Below are positions 30,900 to 43,201 of a stretch of 64,000 bases of DNA, piece by piece. Origin of the DNA: Skeletonema tropicum (Eukaryota > Bacillariophyta > Thalassiosirophyceae > Thalassiosirales > Thalassiosiraceae); NCBI GenBank assembly GCA_037178625.1, contig CM074127.1:2604001-2668000 (forward strand). The letters run 5' to 3'. The translations under genes were made by a program, and so were the position numbers. A model generated the notes under the pieces. That model made no database searches. It was not told the DNA's origin and worked only from the letters and a program-made list of their open reading frames with translations. Each line of letters opens with the position of its first letter. The first letter of the stretch is position 1.

Positions 30900-33800
30900 A
30901 TGAATCATTTCAATCCGAATCAAGGTTCTAATGCTTTGAATCCGTCTACCAATGCCCATACGAGTTTGAGTCAGAATACTGGAGGTCAGCCGCTGCAGAA
31001 TTCTCAGGGAATCCCACCACAGCAAGGTGTGCCTACTAGCTATGCTACAAGCAGCGCTTCTGCAGTAACTAACAATAATGCTGGATACACTCCCCTTGTC
31101 CCGAATAATGGGGGGGCTGGTCGAGCTGTCCCCAATCAATTTTCGCAGCAAGCCCAGGCGTTACAAGGGGGCACACATGGGCAGGCTGCGATAGTACAAC
31201 GGCCTCCACAGGGCCAACAGCCTTCGACCCAAGCTTATGCAAACAATGCGGCTCCGCAATATGCATTGCAACAGCAGAACCGACAAGTGCAGCAAGCCTA
31301 CGCTAATAATAATATTAATTCGTCCACATCTCGTGCACCCGCCGTGGCGGCAGCTTCGCAGGGTGCAACGGCGGGGGGAGGGTTCGCGGGTAACGGTGGT
31401 AACGCCGTGCCAAATCCGTTGGGGGGTGGTTTGAGCAATGATGCGGATGCTGCCAAGAAGAAAGAATTATTGCGTACCATGTATCAGGCTCGTAACCAGC
31501 AGCAGCAACAGCAACAGCAACAACAGCAGGCCACTGCTCAAGTTTCTACCGTGCAGCAGCCACAGCAGCAGCAACAAAATACTCAAAATCCAAACGTTGC
31601 CAACTTTCAATCTGCAATGAATCAACAGCAAAAAAATATACAGGCTTATCAGCAACAGCTTCAGCAGCAAAAGTTGCAGCAGCAGCAGCAGCAGCAACAA
31701 CAGCAGCAGGCAGGGACTTCTCATGCTGTCCACCAGTCCAGCCAGTTGAGGCAGCAGCAGCCGACTAATGGAATGCCTTCGCAGTATAACCAGCCACAAC
31801 AGCAAGCCCAACGACACCAAGCAGCCCAGCAATCTCAAGCTCAACCTCAACAACCACAGCAGCAGCAGCAGCAGCAAAGGCATAAATTCAACCTCACAGC
31901 GGAAGCCAAACAGGCACTAAAAGAGGCCGTCTTATCCGCCATTCGTGACCCAAGTGGTGAGGTTGATCCAGGCGCTTTGCAACGTGCCATGGCGCAGGGG
32001 TTGCCAAAACAGGCTATCTTGAATGCTGCACAAGTAGCTCGGAAGAGGGATAGAGAGAATAGGGAACAGAGGAAGAAGCAGATGCTTTTGCAGCAGCAGC
32101 AGCAGCAACAGCAGGTTCAACAACGGCAGACTTATGCGAATCAACAGGCCACAACAACGAATGGTCAGCGATTTCCTCAGCAACAAAGTCAACAAATTCA
32201 ATACCAGCAGCAGCAACGCCAACAGAATGCGGTATACCAGCAGCAACAGGTCCAACAGCAATCTCAGTTTGTGCAGCAACAGCAGCAGCAACAACAACAG
32301 AACCAATACCAGCAGCAAGCTGCAATGCAGCAAAAGTACCAGCAGCAATTATTGCAACAGCAACAACAGCAGCAACAGCAACAGCAGGCAGCATTGGCAA
32401 GGCAGCAGCAGGAACAGCAAAGGAAGATCGAGGAGCAACGAAAATTGGCAGAGCAAAAGAAACTTCAGGAGCAACGCCGTAACGAGCAACTCAAACTTCA
32501 GTTCCAACGAGAGCAGCAACGCCGGGCAATGGAAGAGGAACGAAAGCGAAGAGAAGCTGAAGCTGCAAGGTTAGCCGCAGTGGAAGAAGCGAACAGGCAG
32601 GCAGCATTGGTGGAGAAATTGAAGCCATGGGGTAGGCTTTCAAGTGCACTGATAGTCAAGCAGAACGCGAAGGGTGTGTTGCCTTCTTCCAATCGACAGA
32701 CTGTAAAGGGAAGTTCCATACTGGAGCAGTCGTATATAGGAGGTATAGTCAGATGCGCAGATTCCACTCCATCATTGTATGGTGCACTTGATAGTAGTAT
32801 CCAAGGTGTCAATGATGCGAAAAAAGAATCATCAGATACTGTTGACGCAGAGAAAGTCAAGGCAACTGCAGATTTGTTACGGAAACAACTGATTCAACAG
32901 AATCCTTCTGTTCTAATAAAAGCTCCACCAAAGGATCTATCGCCTAATGCTCTCCGGAAGAAGAGATCAACGGCCATCGTGTCCAAATTATTAGACCAAG
33001 ATCGCTTTAGACGGTTCAAGCTACAGAACAAGCGCGATGGGAAGCTTCTTGACAAACATATCAAACGTGCACGTCTAATAACGGCCGATACTCTTTCGAA
33101 GCGACACAAAGATCTGTTGAAAGCAATTACGTCTCACCAGACTGAGTTCTACAAGTTTCAACGCGGGAAGAAGAATGAGGCCGGGAAGATTGCTCGAGCC
33201 ATTCGAGATAAGCTCAAGAAGGATGATCAGCAGAAGGAAAAAGAGGCGGAACAAGCCGAACGTGCTCGTCTTGCTGCTCTGCGTGCGAACGATATGTCAG
33301 CCTACACAGCTCTTCTTGAAGACACAAAGAATGATCGTCTGAAATTTTTGTTGGATAAGACAGATGAGTGCATGAACCAAATTTCTTCATTGTTGCAGTC
33401 TCGCGCCGAGGAAGAAGAGGAAGATATCAAGGCCATGGGTGGAGAGGGAACGATAAAGGCAAAGTTTTCAACTGTAAATGCCAATGCAGGGTCGTATTAT
33501 GATACAGCTCATGTGATTAAATCGGAGCAGGTCCGCCAGCCTTCAATATTGACTGGTGGCGATCTGAAGGAGTACCAGTTGTCCGGTTTGCAATGGCTAG
33601 TATCTCTGTACAATAATCGGCTCAACGGGATTTTGGCAGATGAGATGGGTTTAGGTGAGGCGCTCTAGAGTGCCATGCTTGTTAGTTTTCTTTCCCATGA
33701 TTTCTCTCTCACTCTGTCGCTTCCTTTTTACACACAGGTAAAACTATCCAGACCATCTCATTGATTGCCTACTTGATCGAAGTCAAGGAAAATCTCGGGC

Positions 33801-36091
33801 CATATCTAGTGATAGTTCCCCTGTCCACGCTGTCAAATTGGGTCAATGAATTTGCCAAGTGGCTCCCAGCTGCAACATGTATATGTTACAAGGGTTCTCC
33901 ACAGGAACGGAAGCGTATTTTCCGTGACGAAGTGGCAGATGGTCAATTTAACGTCTTGCTGACGACGTATGAGTTTGTTATTCGTGACAAGTCAAGTTTA
34001 CGGAAGTTGGCGTGGCAATATGCCATCGTTGACGAAGGGCATCGTATGAAGAACAATCAGTCCAAGTTTGCCGTTACTCTAGGCACCCACTACAATACGA
34101 GACGCCGTGTGCTGCTCACAGGAACGCCACTTCAAAATAGTTTGCCTGAATTATGGGCTCTGTTGAACTTTTTACTCCCTGCAATTTTCAATTCGGCAGA
34201 AACTTTCGATCAGTGGTTTAATAAGCCTTTTGCATCATTTGGAAAGTCCAGCAGCACTACTAACGATGGTGCAGACGCTTCGTCCGACGAGCTCTTATCC
34301 AATGAGGAGCGCATGCTTATCATTCATCGACTTCATGAACTATTACGTCCCTTCATGTTGCGACGAGTCAAAAGCGAAGTACTTGATCAGCTCCCGACAA
34401 AAGTGGAAAAGGTCATCCGATGCGACTTATCTTCGTGGCAAAAAGAACTGTACAAACAAATCAGTCACAAGATTGCTGGTGAAGCGGCGTCCTCCAAGAA
34501 CTTCAATCGAGGTCTCAACAATGTTGTCATGCAGCTCCGTAAAGTTTGCAACCATCCATACTTATTCAATAAGGATGGGTATCACATCAATGATGACATC
34601 ATACGCACGTCCGGAAAGCTTGAACTTCTTGATAGAATGTTACCAAAGTTAAAAGCTGCTGGCCACAGAGTTCTCATGTTCACTCAGATGACCAAGATGA
34701 TGCCAATTCTAGAAGATTACTTCGCCTATCGAGGGTTTTCATCCCTACGTCTCGACGGATCCACATCAGCAGATGAACGTGAAAAGCGCATGTACATGTA
34801 CAATGCACCGGACTCACCTTACTTTATCTTCCTTTTGTCTACGCGTGCTGGTGGCCTGGGTCTCAATCTTGCAACTGCCGATACAGTAATCATCTTTGAC
34901 TCAGATTGGAATCCAATGATGGATCTACAAGCTCAAGATCGAGCTCATCGTATCGGCCAACGTAAAGACGTGCGAGTTTTTCGCATCATCACCCAGACTC
35001 CAGTGGAAGAGAAGATCCTCAGCCGCGCCACAGAGAAACTTCAAATGAATGAACTTGTTGTAGAAGCAGGCAAATTCGACAAAAGCGGTCAAGAGGGCGG
35101 GCAAGAAAACAGCAGCCTCGAGCGTCTGAAAATGATGGAATTGCTGTTGACTGATTTCGATCAAAACCAGAATACGCAAGGCAATGCAACAGCAGAAGAA
35201 GACTTTGAAAAAAGTACTGATGATGGAGTTGACGATGAAGAGGAAGAAAATCCATCAGACCTCCTCAACGAAATGATCAGTAGCAATGACGAGGACTACA
35301 AACTCTATTGCAAAATGGATATGGAGAAAACCAATGCCCCTGCTTTGTACAATGACATCGAGAGCGTTCCAGATTGGATTCTCTACCCGAATGGGAAATC
35401 AGATAAAAGCGCTGTGGAGGAGGACACCTTTGCACCAGGCCAACCACTGCCAAAACGACGTGCTGCCGCAGGTGACATTGTGTACGACGATGGCATGACA
35501 GAGAAGCAGTTTTGCCGTATGATGGATAAAAAGTCCATTGCTGACGAAAAAGAGAAGAAGAAAAGCAAGAAGAAACGCTCTCGCAACGCATTGGACCCTT
35601 CTGCCATTCTGGATAATGATTCTAGCGGAAGAAAGAGGATGAAGACACAAGACGATAGCAGCTCGGGTTCGAGGCCTGATTCCTCACTGAAAGGTGAAGT
35701 TACTGCTGACGTAAACGAGCGACTTATCAGCATCACACGGTCACTCATTTATTTGAAAGAGAAGGGCAGTGGAAGGAAACTGTCTGAAATATTCTTAGAG
35801 AAACCCTGCCCTACTACTTATCCAGATTATTATCAATTGATCGAAAAGCCGATTGGCATGAACGATATCCTCCGAAAGTGCCGCGCGAAGTTATATTCCA
35901 CTGTGGCTGAGTTCCGTGACGAATGGAACACACTTTTCAATAATTGCGTGACATACAATGGTAAAGGCACATGGATTACCAACGACGCAGACGTGCTAAA
36001 GGCAGAGTTGAACCGACTAATGGACAAGAACAAGGAAGTGAAATCTAAACCTCTGAGAATCAAGTTGTCATTGAAGGGAAAGAAAAAATAG
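30900..36091 (+). CDS. BRM: SWI/SNF catalytic ATPase, BRM/SMARCA2-4 type, two exons
   Basis: 1702 aa from exons 30900-33654 and 33738-36091 (83-nt intron). Order: a ~500-residue Gln-rich, low-complexity N-terminus with many CAG/CAA tracts; a charged Q/E/R helix; an HSA-like segment (about 720-770) and post-HSA block ([19 protein letters not shown]); the Snf2 ATPase with Walker A DEMGLGKT (about 915, split by the intron), Walker B DEGH, and helicase C with [11 protein letters not shown] and RAHRIGQ; a SnAC-like acidic stretch; and a C-terminal bromodomain (about 1580-1682) with [12 protein letters not shown] and the acetyl-lysine-binding YN. This architecture is that of the Swi2/Snf2 ATPase of SWI/SNF complexes, which slides and ejects nucleosomes in the nucleus. 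An upstream in-frame start at 30756 is possible. Confidence 0.93.
31497..32400 (+). repeat. CAG/CAA trinucleotide tracts encoding poly-Gln in the SNF2 gene
   Basis: Several blocks of mixed CAG/CAA repeats (for example 31497-31528, 31653-31708, 31854-31875, 32089-32113, 32275-32300, 32338-32386) code for 8-14-Gln runs. Interrupted CAG/CAA mixtures are less prone to slippage than pure CAG. On the opposite strand they create Leu-rich spurious ORFs. Confidence 0.85.
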
Positions 36092-36166
36092 AAATAGAAT
36101 AATGTTGCATAAATCATATTTCATTTACAATGCTACTTCTATGAATATCATAATTAGACTTGCTTT

Positions 36167-39012
36167 TCAACGAAAGAGCGCACCATCAATGCATTCTCCA
36201 AATTCAGAAGACCATGAATCGTCATCAGGTACTTCGTCCTCTTTCTTCTTGCAAACAATTGTTTCGACACAGCCATCATTTGAGCTGCTGCTATCGCTCT
36301 GGAATCCATCACCATGGCTATCTGCTTCACTTTCACTTTTCGTGATACTTACTTTCCTAGCAGGTTTCTTATCATGATGAGTCATGTCACAAACACTGTC
36401 CGCGTCGCTGCAAAAGGCATCACCATTCAAGCCATCAGATTCAGCTGCCTTGCTCTCTTTTGCCCTCTTCCTCTCCGCTGCCAGCTCTTCTCTTTGCTGG
36501 CGTTTATATTCCATTTCTTCTGCCTTTAGATGTGCCTTGTATTCATCCGAGACAACGAATCTGATGCGCCTTTCAATCATTGGGGCGAGTGCCAGTGATT
36601 TTGCTCTCTCATTATCGGTACTTGCAGCAGGTGGAACTCGTTCTCTCCGTTGTTGACCAATTGAGTTTCTATCCAATGACGCACCCAACTTTTGCACTTC
36701 GTCATCCCAACGAGAGGCAACGTTAAAAGTGCGTTGATACAGCCCCTGCCTCCTTGAGTGAGAGATGACAGAAGCCAAGGCCCCTGCCACAAGAGGAGCG
36801 TACTTTACGTCACGTTCTATTTTCTTCAACTGATGCGCTGTCAATAGAAGACGAGGATTCTTCACTTGCAACGTCCTCAAGCAATCAGTTACTGCGTTTT
36901 CGAGAGCATCGTTGATGCTCTTGTCATTCATAGGGAGCCTACCCTTGGATAATGTAGGAAGAGGCAAGGCAGAAGGTTTAGCTCGAATCTGTACCACAAT
37001 CAACATTTCACCCAAACGATGAGCAGCTGGTAATATGCACCTAGCTTGTTGATCTTTCTTTCGCTTTCTCGTATTATAAATATCATCCAAGTCACAGTCA
37101 TCGTCATCGCTGGTAGAGAGTGCATCATCTTGACTGTGACCATTATAAAGTGAATGTGTTGAATTTCGAAGAAACGGTGACACCTGAGCACTATCAGTAA
37201 TACCAAAAGATGGAGTACTCGAATCGAGTTGACTTCTATCCGAAATGTCAAGCCCAAACGAGTTCCAAAGAGCAGTACTTCTTGAAATTTTTGTCATGAC
37301 TCCACAAGCCAATGCCTCTGAGCTGTCTAGAACCGGGATTCCATTCACCATACGAACCACCTGCAGCTTTGCTGTTTTGTCGCAACTAATGTCATCACCA
37401 GAATGGACGCTACCGTCATCTTCAGCGGATGCAGTGGTTGATGGTCCAAACACAATCATGCTCATTTCGAGCACTGGACTATCTGAAGCATTGGAAGTGG
37501 ATTTACCGCCATCATTCTTCTGGCGAATACGTTGCGTAGAATACGCTACATTCGATTCCCGAAGGTCAACTCTACCCTTGTACAAAGAAGCTGCCCTTTG
37601 CATCAAATTTACCTTTTTCTTCTTTTCATCTTCTAAACGTGCACGTTCGCGGCTAGATTTAGAAAGAACCCTTTGACTGTCGTTGTTTCCCTCTTCATCC
37701 ACCTCTGCATTGTCTTCGTCAAATCCATCATCCCAGTCACCGCCTTCATCATTGTCAGACATCTCATCAACGTCTTCATCCACGTCATTGTTCAAGGTGC
37801 TATTCATCAGCACGTCCACTGCCAGTGGCTTCATTCTATTCCGTTGGACCCTCTTTTCCATTTCTTTCGGTGGTCTAACATACAATGGTAGTGGCTGCAA
37901 AGTCTCTGCTTTTACTTCAATACTGCATGGTAGATCAATGCTTAGCTGAAATCGGGCAAAGTACTCTGCAAGGCGTGGCCATGCATTTTCAGCAGCTTTT
38001 CCTCCCTGTCAACAAGATTAGAGTAGACAAGTTAAGCAAACATCAATACCAACACATTCAGATTATATCAAGTCATGCATTACGGCTCATTTCAACTCAC
38101 TGGGACCAACACCTCTACAATGGTGCCACATTCCTCCTTGTCAATTTTGGGCAAACGCTCTTCTTTCAAACAAACAATATCATCCTTTTCCGTATCTGCT
38201 CTATATCTTCGAATTGTCCAATAATCCGAAGATCTTGTGGATGTAATGATGAGTGTAACTGAATTTGGAACCAATCGTTGCGCGTGGAGTAGGCAAAGTG
38301 TGAGTCCTACGCCATACCTTCCAGATGTATATGAGGATGAAGATGCATGATTGTTGTTTGTAGTGCTACCGTTGTTTTTATTCTTTTTGCTTTTCCTCTT
38401 GCTCTTTTCGTCACCATTCTGCTTTTCTTTGTCATTATGCGCCTGTTGTGTAGAAGAGCATTGTTGTCCGTCAATATTCTTCGTGTCCACTCCATTTTTG
38501 GTGGAGCGAAATGCAGACACGCAAGCATCAATATCTTCCATTCCACATCCATTATCTGACACTTTTACGCGCAGGCATTCCATAGTTGCTGCCGGACCAT
38601 CATCATCATTTTCATCGTCATTGTCAATGCATATTTGAGTCGGTTTTATTTCCACCCTGACACGCTTCGAGGAGACTAGAGGCGATGATGAAGTAGGATG
38701 CTCATTTTCTTTTCCAATGTCGTTCCCATTATTTTTGGCGCATGCATCGACAGCATTGTCCACTAGCTCTTTTACTATTTGAGCGAATGCATCGCAGCTT
38801 TCACTACCAAGCTGTGATGACGCCGATAGATGTTGCTGGTGCGTTGCGGCGCTGTTGGGATCTGCGCTCGTCGATTGTTCTTTGCTTTGAGTTGTTGTTG
38901 CTTTTGTCGTCCGATCTTTGTTGTTCTTCTGAGCGATGTAGTCTAATTGACTGCCGCTTTCACCGCCAAAGCCACCTATAGCGGGGTTGGATTGGAATGC
39001 TCGCAGGGCCAT
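36167..39012 (-). CDS. TOP6B: DNA topoisomerase VI subunit B, two exons
   Basis: 916 aa from exons 39012-38101 and 38005-36167 (95-nt intron, CCA/GTGAGT to TTGACAG). The GHKL ATPase domain shows FAQIVKELVDNAVDACA (N box, about 78-94), VSDNGCGMEDID (G1, about 150) and SGRYGVGLTLCLLHAQRL (G2, about 225). After the intron, GGKAAENAWPRLAEYFARFQ and the Trp-Asn-Ser-Phe-Gly-Leu (WNSFGL) and MLIVVQIRAKPSALP segments fit the transducer domain. Topo VI (A2B2, type IIB) decatenates chromosomes; in plants it drives endoreduplication, and a related B subunit serves SPO11 in meiosis. Low-complexity charged inserts (Lys/Asn-rich near 200, Asp/Glu-rich around 335-360) and a long acidic C-tail enlarge the protein relative to archaeal B subunits (about 530 aa). 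Confidence 0.85.
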
Positions 39013-39314
39013 TTTAGTGCCAAGTATTCAACAATGCTCTGGCGTAGCTGGACGTTATTGGCATTGGCATCATTGCCATCACCATCACGAACGGAGTGAC
39101 TGAAGGATGAAAATCTGAAATCTGCAGGATCTCAAATTCGACTCGACTCATTTTAAAGCGAAGCGGCACCCAACGTACGAAAAGCCTCGAAACGCACCCA
39201 TGTTTAGGAAACGAAGATGACTTCTCTGTCTCTGCGCTTGAATAAAAAATCTCTCCATACATACTTAACACCGAAACCATTCATTGCATGCTAGTGATTG
39301 ATGTCCTTCTCACC

Positions 39315-40334
39315 ATGACTCGCAACCGGAACCGCAACGGCGGCACATACCGCCCCGACAGCGGCAAATCACTCGTAATCGCTAGCGGGGTAACATCCGA
39401 ATGGATCAAACCCTTCTACGAAAATTATGATTGCTCAAAGCACAGAGCCGAATGTGCGGCGTGCCAAAAAAAGGAAGAATTCTATGCGGAGGAAGAGTTT
39501 AATGCGTGTGCGGGATGTCAGATTAGTTTGTACTGTTCGAGGGAGTGTCAAAAGGCTCATTGGAAGGAACACAAGGAATTTTGTAAGGCGAATAGGTGCA
39601 CTGAGGACAACGCTCATTATAAGAAGTCACTGCGCAAAATGAAGAAGTAGGTTTTCCACCAATCCATGCATGTTTCATTCCCTATGTATTTTACCAATTA
39701 TATTAATGATAACTAACTTTATTCACTCATGACTTAACGCAAATACAGATTCCAAGCATGGTACTACCCTCTCATTGAATTAATGATACATCTGCGCTTC
39801 GCCTTACTCGCCAAAGAATTGGATGCTGATCTCGACACAATCCAAAACACTCACACAATAAATCTCGTTCTGGCGGATGTTCCCGAGGACAACAAAGATG
39901 CCACAAAGCCTCGGATTACGGTGAGAAATATGAGTCCAGTAGCATTTGCGGATTTACGTGAAACGGATCGTTTGCAATTTGAAGAGACTCGTGGTGACTT
40001 GATGGATCAGGGGTTTGTTGTCAGTTATACATTTGTATACCCCTGTCTGGATGTTGGAACGTGCTACACTTGGAAGCAGTCGTGTCTTCACAGCAGAGAT
40101 CCCTTTTACTACTTTCGTCGCTATGATAAGAAAGAAATGCTTCAGAAGATTATTTGGCTGACGGAAGGCATCAATGGAATGGCAAAGGGGACAAGACCGG
40201 ATATCTATAATGAAGTCAAGAAATTTTTGAAAGAAGATGGGGGAAGACATTTGAGAGGGGGGAAGGGTGGCGCACGCAGTGGGGATAGTGTGAGATCCAA
40301 CAGAAGGAACAATCGTGCGAGAAAGACGAGGTAG
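39315..40334 (+). CDS. MYND zinc-finger protein, two exons
   Basis: About 305 aa from exons 39315-39646 and 39749-40334 (102-nt intron, AAGAA/GTAGGT to ATACAG); an in-frame ATG at 39288 would add nine residues. The MYND finger is complete: CAACQKKEEF, CAGCQISLYCSRECQKAHW, HKEFC (about residues 45-90). The rest includes a segment with RFQAWYYPLIELMIHLRFALLA and a basic Arg/Gly-rich C-terminus (HLRGGKGGARSGDSVRSNRR). MYND proteins without a SET domain usually act as adaptors; the function here is unknown. It is a second MYND protein within 40 kb, but outside the finger I see no similarity to the one near 2 kb. Confidence 0.85.
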
Positions 40335-40460
40335 AGAAACTCTTAATTACAACTCTATCATAATCTTGACAAATCGCTGTACAGCATGGGGAAGGAAGAA
40401 AACACATGCATATGAATGTTTAGGTAGTGAAAAACTTAATACCTAGCTATGTCTCTCTCT

Positions 40461-42577
40461 CTAGACACTGTATGCAGGAGGCCCCATGTTCGGGATTGAG
40501 TCAATGGTATCAATTGTGTCAGCAAGAGCATCAGCACTCATTTGATTCGCCTCTCCATGATCTTCAATGACTGGATCTGGCTCAGCAGTCTTTAGACCTG
40601 CAACATTCACAATCTCTCCCCTAGGGCGACCTAGCGTGTGCACAAGCCGCCATTCCATGCCAATGGCTTCAAGGGCCGCAATTCGTTCGTCGGAGAGAGC
40701 ATTCTTCTCCCCCCTAGCACGTTTCCAATACATGCCTCGTTGATGTTCCACCCACTTGGCGAGACTGAGAAGTTCTGGATCATGGTTTGGATCGTTGGGA
40801 TCTCTCTTCTTTCGTGCTGGGACACGGGTATGGCCGTACTTATCTTTGTATTCCTTGAGCTTCTGCAGCTTGGCGTTCCAACCACGAAAGTCAACCGCTT
40901 TGCCAGAGCCAGAGGATGTAAAGTCAAAGTCAAGATCTTCGAGGCGTTTGATTCGCGCCTTGGTGAGACCATTCTTTTCTCCCTTCTTGCGCTTCAGGAA
41001 GAGGGTGCGTTGCATGTCTACCCATTTGGAGAGAGTAGAAAGCTCTACAAAGTATTGAGCCTGAGGTTGATTTTTCGAAGAGTATACCACGCGTGTAGTA
41101 CCAAACTGTTGCCGGTATCTGAGCAACTCAGTGTAGCGGCAGTTCCACTTGTAATCGTGGAGATTTTCACTTTCCTCATCTCTTGGGGCGTGTGGTGCGA
41201 ACACAAAAGCGTAGGTAGCAACCGTCGAATTATTGTCGACGTTCAAAACATCTGTGGGGTTCGCGACTGCGCGGGCTTCCACTCCCCCATCTCCTCCCAA
41301 GGCCGCCATTCCTCCAAAGGCTTCTTCTCCTGGTACTGGCACCTTGACACGGATACGCCACTCAAAGCCGATACCTTCCAAAAGTGCGATACGGTCATCA
41401 GTCAGTGCAGCCTTTTGCCCCTTTTTCTTTTTCCAATAACACTGCCTTTGATAGTCAACCCATTTCGCAAGAGCCCTAAGGACTTTATTGGCTTCACTTT
41501 CGTCACCCTTGGCCTTTGGAAGTTGTGGCACCCTAGTGTGTCCATTACTCACTTGGAATTGCTTCAGCTCTTCAAACTTCTCCATCCATCGGATGTTGAA
41601 CTTATTTTGCGCCTCAGCATCTTTCTTGACACGGATAGGCTTGGCAACCTTATCTTCATCTCCACGACGTTTCCATTCATCGTAAATGTAATTCAAGTCG
41701 GCCACCTGTGCATTGGAGAGTTCCCGACGTTTACGCAAAGAGTCAAGCAGACCCAGCTGAATTTCTAGCCGCTCCCCTTTGGATGGATTTGAAGGTTTGA
41801 AGTCAAATCCGATTGCAGTCAATGCAGCAACGCGGTCGGAACTTAGTTGGTCAGTCGTGAATTGACGGCGTTGTCTCTTGACCCACTTCCCCAATTTGAC
41901 CGTTTCAGCGTCCAACACCTCATTCCCAGTGCTGGCACGTGGACGTTTCATACCGCGTTTTTCAGTCACAGGAACACGAAAGTGTCCACTCTGAGCATGA
42001 AACTGTTTCAGCTGCGCAAGCCGAGAGTTCCACGTTTCTTCATCTTTCGACCTGCCTCTGGATTCTGCTGACTTGAGCCCTTGATCCTTCTTCCTTGGTT
42101 TTGTAGAGTCGAATAAGCCAAGCTGCGAGTTGAATAGAAAGGGACAGATTTTGTCAGAGAGGGTATAATATATTGTCAGGAATAGAATAAAAGCAGTGCC
42201 CAACAACTTACTTGGAGCAGCTGGTTCGCTTGATCGGGAGTCAAAGTGGTCGCTTGGCCATTCAGCATATTACGATACTGTTGCTTTTGAAAGAACAACC
42301 AATCTGCAAGTTCTTTGTTATCATTCGTTGTGACATCCGTGTGGCCAAATCTTTCTTTGAATGCTTTGAGATCTGCCAAGTTCTTGTCCCACTCTGTCGG
42401 CACAAACGCTGGCACCTCTGGCACTTCCAAAGACGCGGCGGTTGCCACAGCTTGATCATACCCTTGTTGTTCGGGAGGCATCATTACTTGGGCAGCATCA
42501 TGTTCTGTCGGCGCTGCCGCTGCCGCCACCGGCATCGCATTATGATCCCATGCATCGCCCGGTACAGAATTCGGCAT
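40461..42577 (-). CDS. Protein with five helicase-associated (HA) repeats, two exons
   Basis: 675 aa from exons 42577-42212 and 42122-40461 (89-nt intron, CAA/GTAAGT to TCGCAG). Five repeats of about 65-90 residues follow a common plan: W-x(4)-L-x(2)-[LF]/Y then FGHTRVP-like, then LAKWVxxQR, then LTxxRIxxLExIGF[ED]. They start near WDKNLADLKAF, WNSRLAQLKQF, WMEKFEELKQF, WNCRYTELLRY and WNAKLQKLKEY. This is the helicase-associated domain (PF03457 type), abundant in diatoms and often found without any helicase, as here. It is thought to bind nucleic acid; the exact role is unknown. An upstream noncoding exon is possible (acceptor-like TTTCTGCAG just before 42600). Positively charged linkers support nucleic-acid binding. 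Confidence 0.82.
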
Positions 42578-43201
42578 GTTATTATCTCCACTAATATTAT
42601 CCTGCAGAAATGGAGAGAGGTAGATGGGGGTCAAGAGATTTGTTGAGAACTGATGATTGGGCAGTTATTGATAAGAATCCCCCTCCACTGACAAAATAAA
42701 CGGCCGTGACGGCTCCCGGACACATCAAGTAGTTGAACTCCTCCTTCCATCGGCCGGTGAAACGCAAACAAAGTCAGTCACTTACCGTCACTATTAATAG
42801 AGGATTGGTCTTGCTCCTGACGCCAATGTCCAAAATGTCAAGAGAGCTTGGGCTGGGGGTGCACCGAAATCACTTCGTTTTTGGTGAGTTTGTGTTCTTG
42901 AATTGCGTTGTGTTTCATCGTGGCACGTGCGATTTGGTTCTGCCGTTGGGGGCGGGCGGGATTCATTTTTGATTTGTCGTGGGAAGCTCGTGTACGCGTG
43001 GGAAGCGGTGATGGTTTACTCATTCGTCATATAAAGATAGAAATTATTCTTCGAACGTGTGCATGCAGGCAACGGCAAGGTGAAGTCACTGGAGCAAACC
43101 CAAAGTCATAGAATAAATAATGAATTACTTCGTTGAGGCGTCATCTGTCGCCTGTTGTTGAAACTTCATTGGTTGAATAATTGAGCCGTTTCTTTTGGTG
43201 A
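42578..43201. other. Spacer between HA-repeat gene start and NUP62 3' end
   Basis: 624 bp between two minus-strand genes. It has a candidate 5' leader exon and intron for the HA-repeat gene: on the minus strand a GTAAGT donor at about 42785 and a TTTCTGCAG acceptor near 42600. A G-rich tract (ggggcgggcggg) lies near 42949-42960. No independent coding gene is supported. Confidence 0.4.

Noticed and set aside
31467..32400. Leu-rich and Ala/Val-rich frames opposite or out of frame to the SNF2 Gln tracts
   Set aside because: CAG/CAA repeats read in other frames give poly-Leu, poly-Ser/Asn and poly-Ala/Val; they are shadows.
40638..41768. 376-aa frame antisense to the HA-repeat gene
   Set aside because: The minus strand has five recognisable HA repeats there; the plus frame has no recognisable domain.
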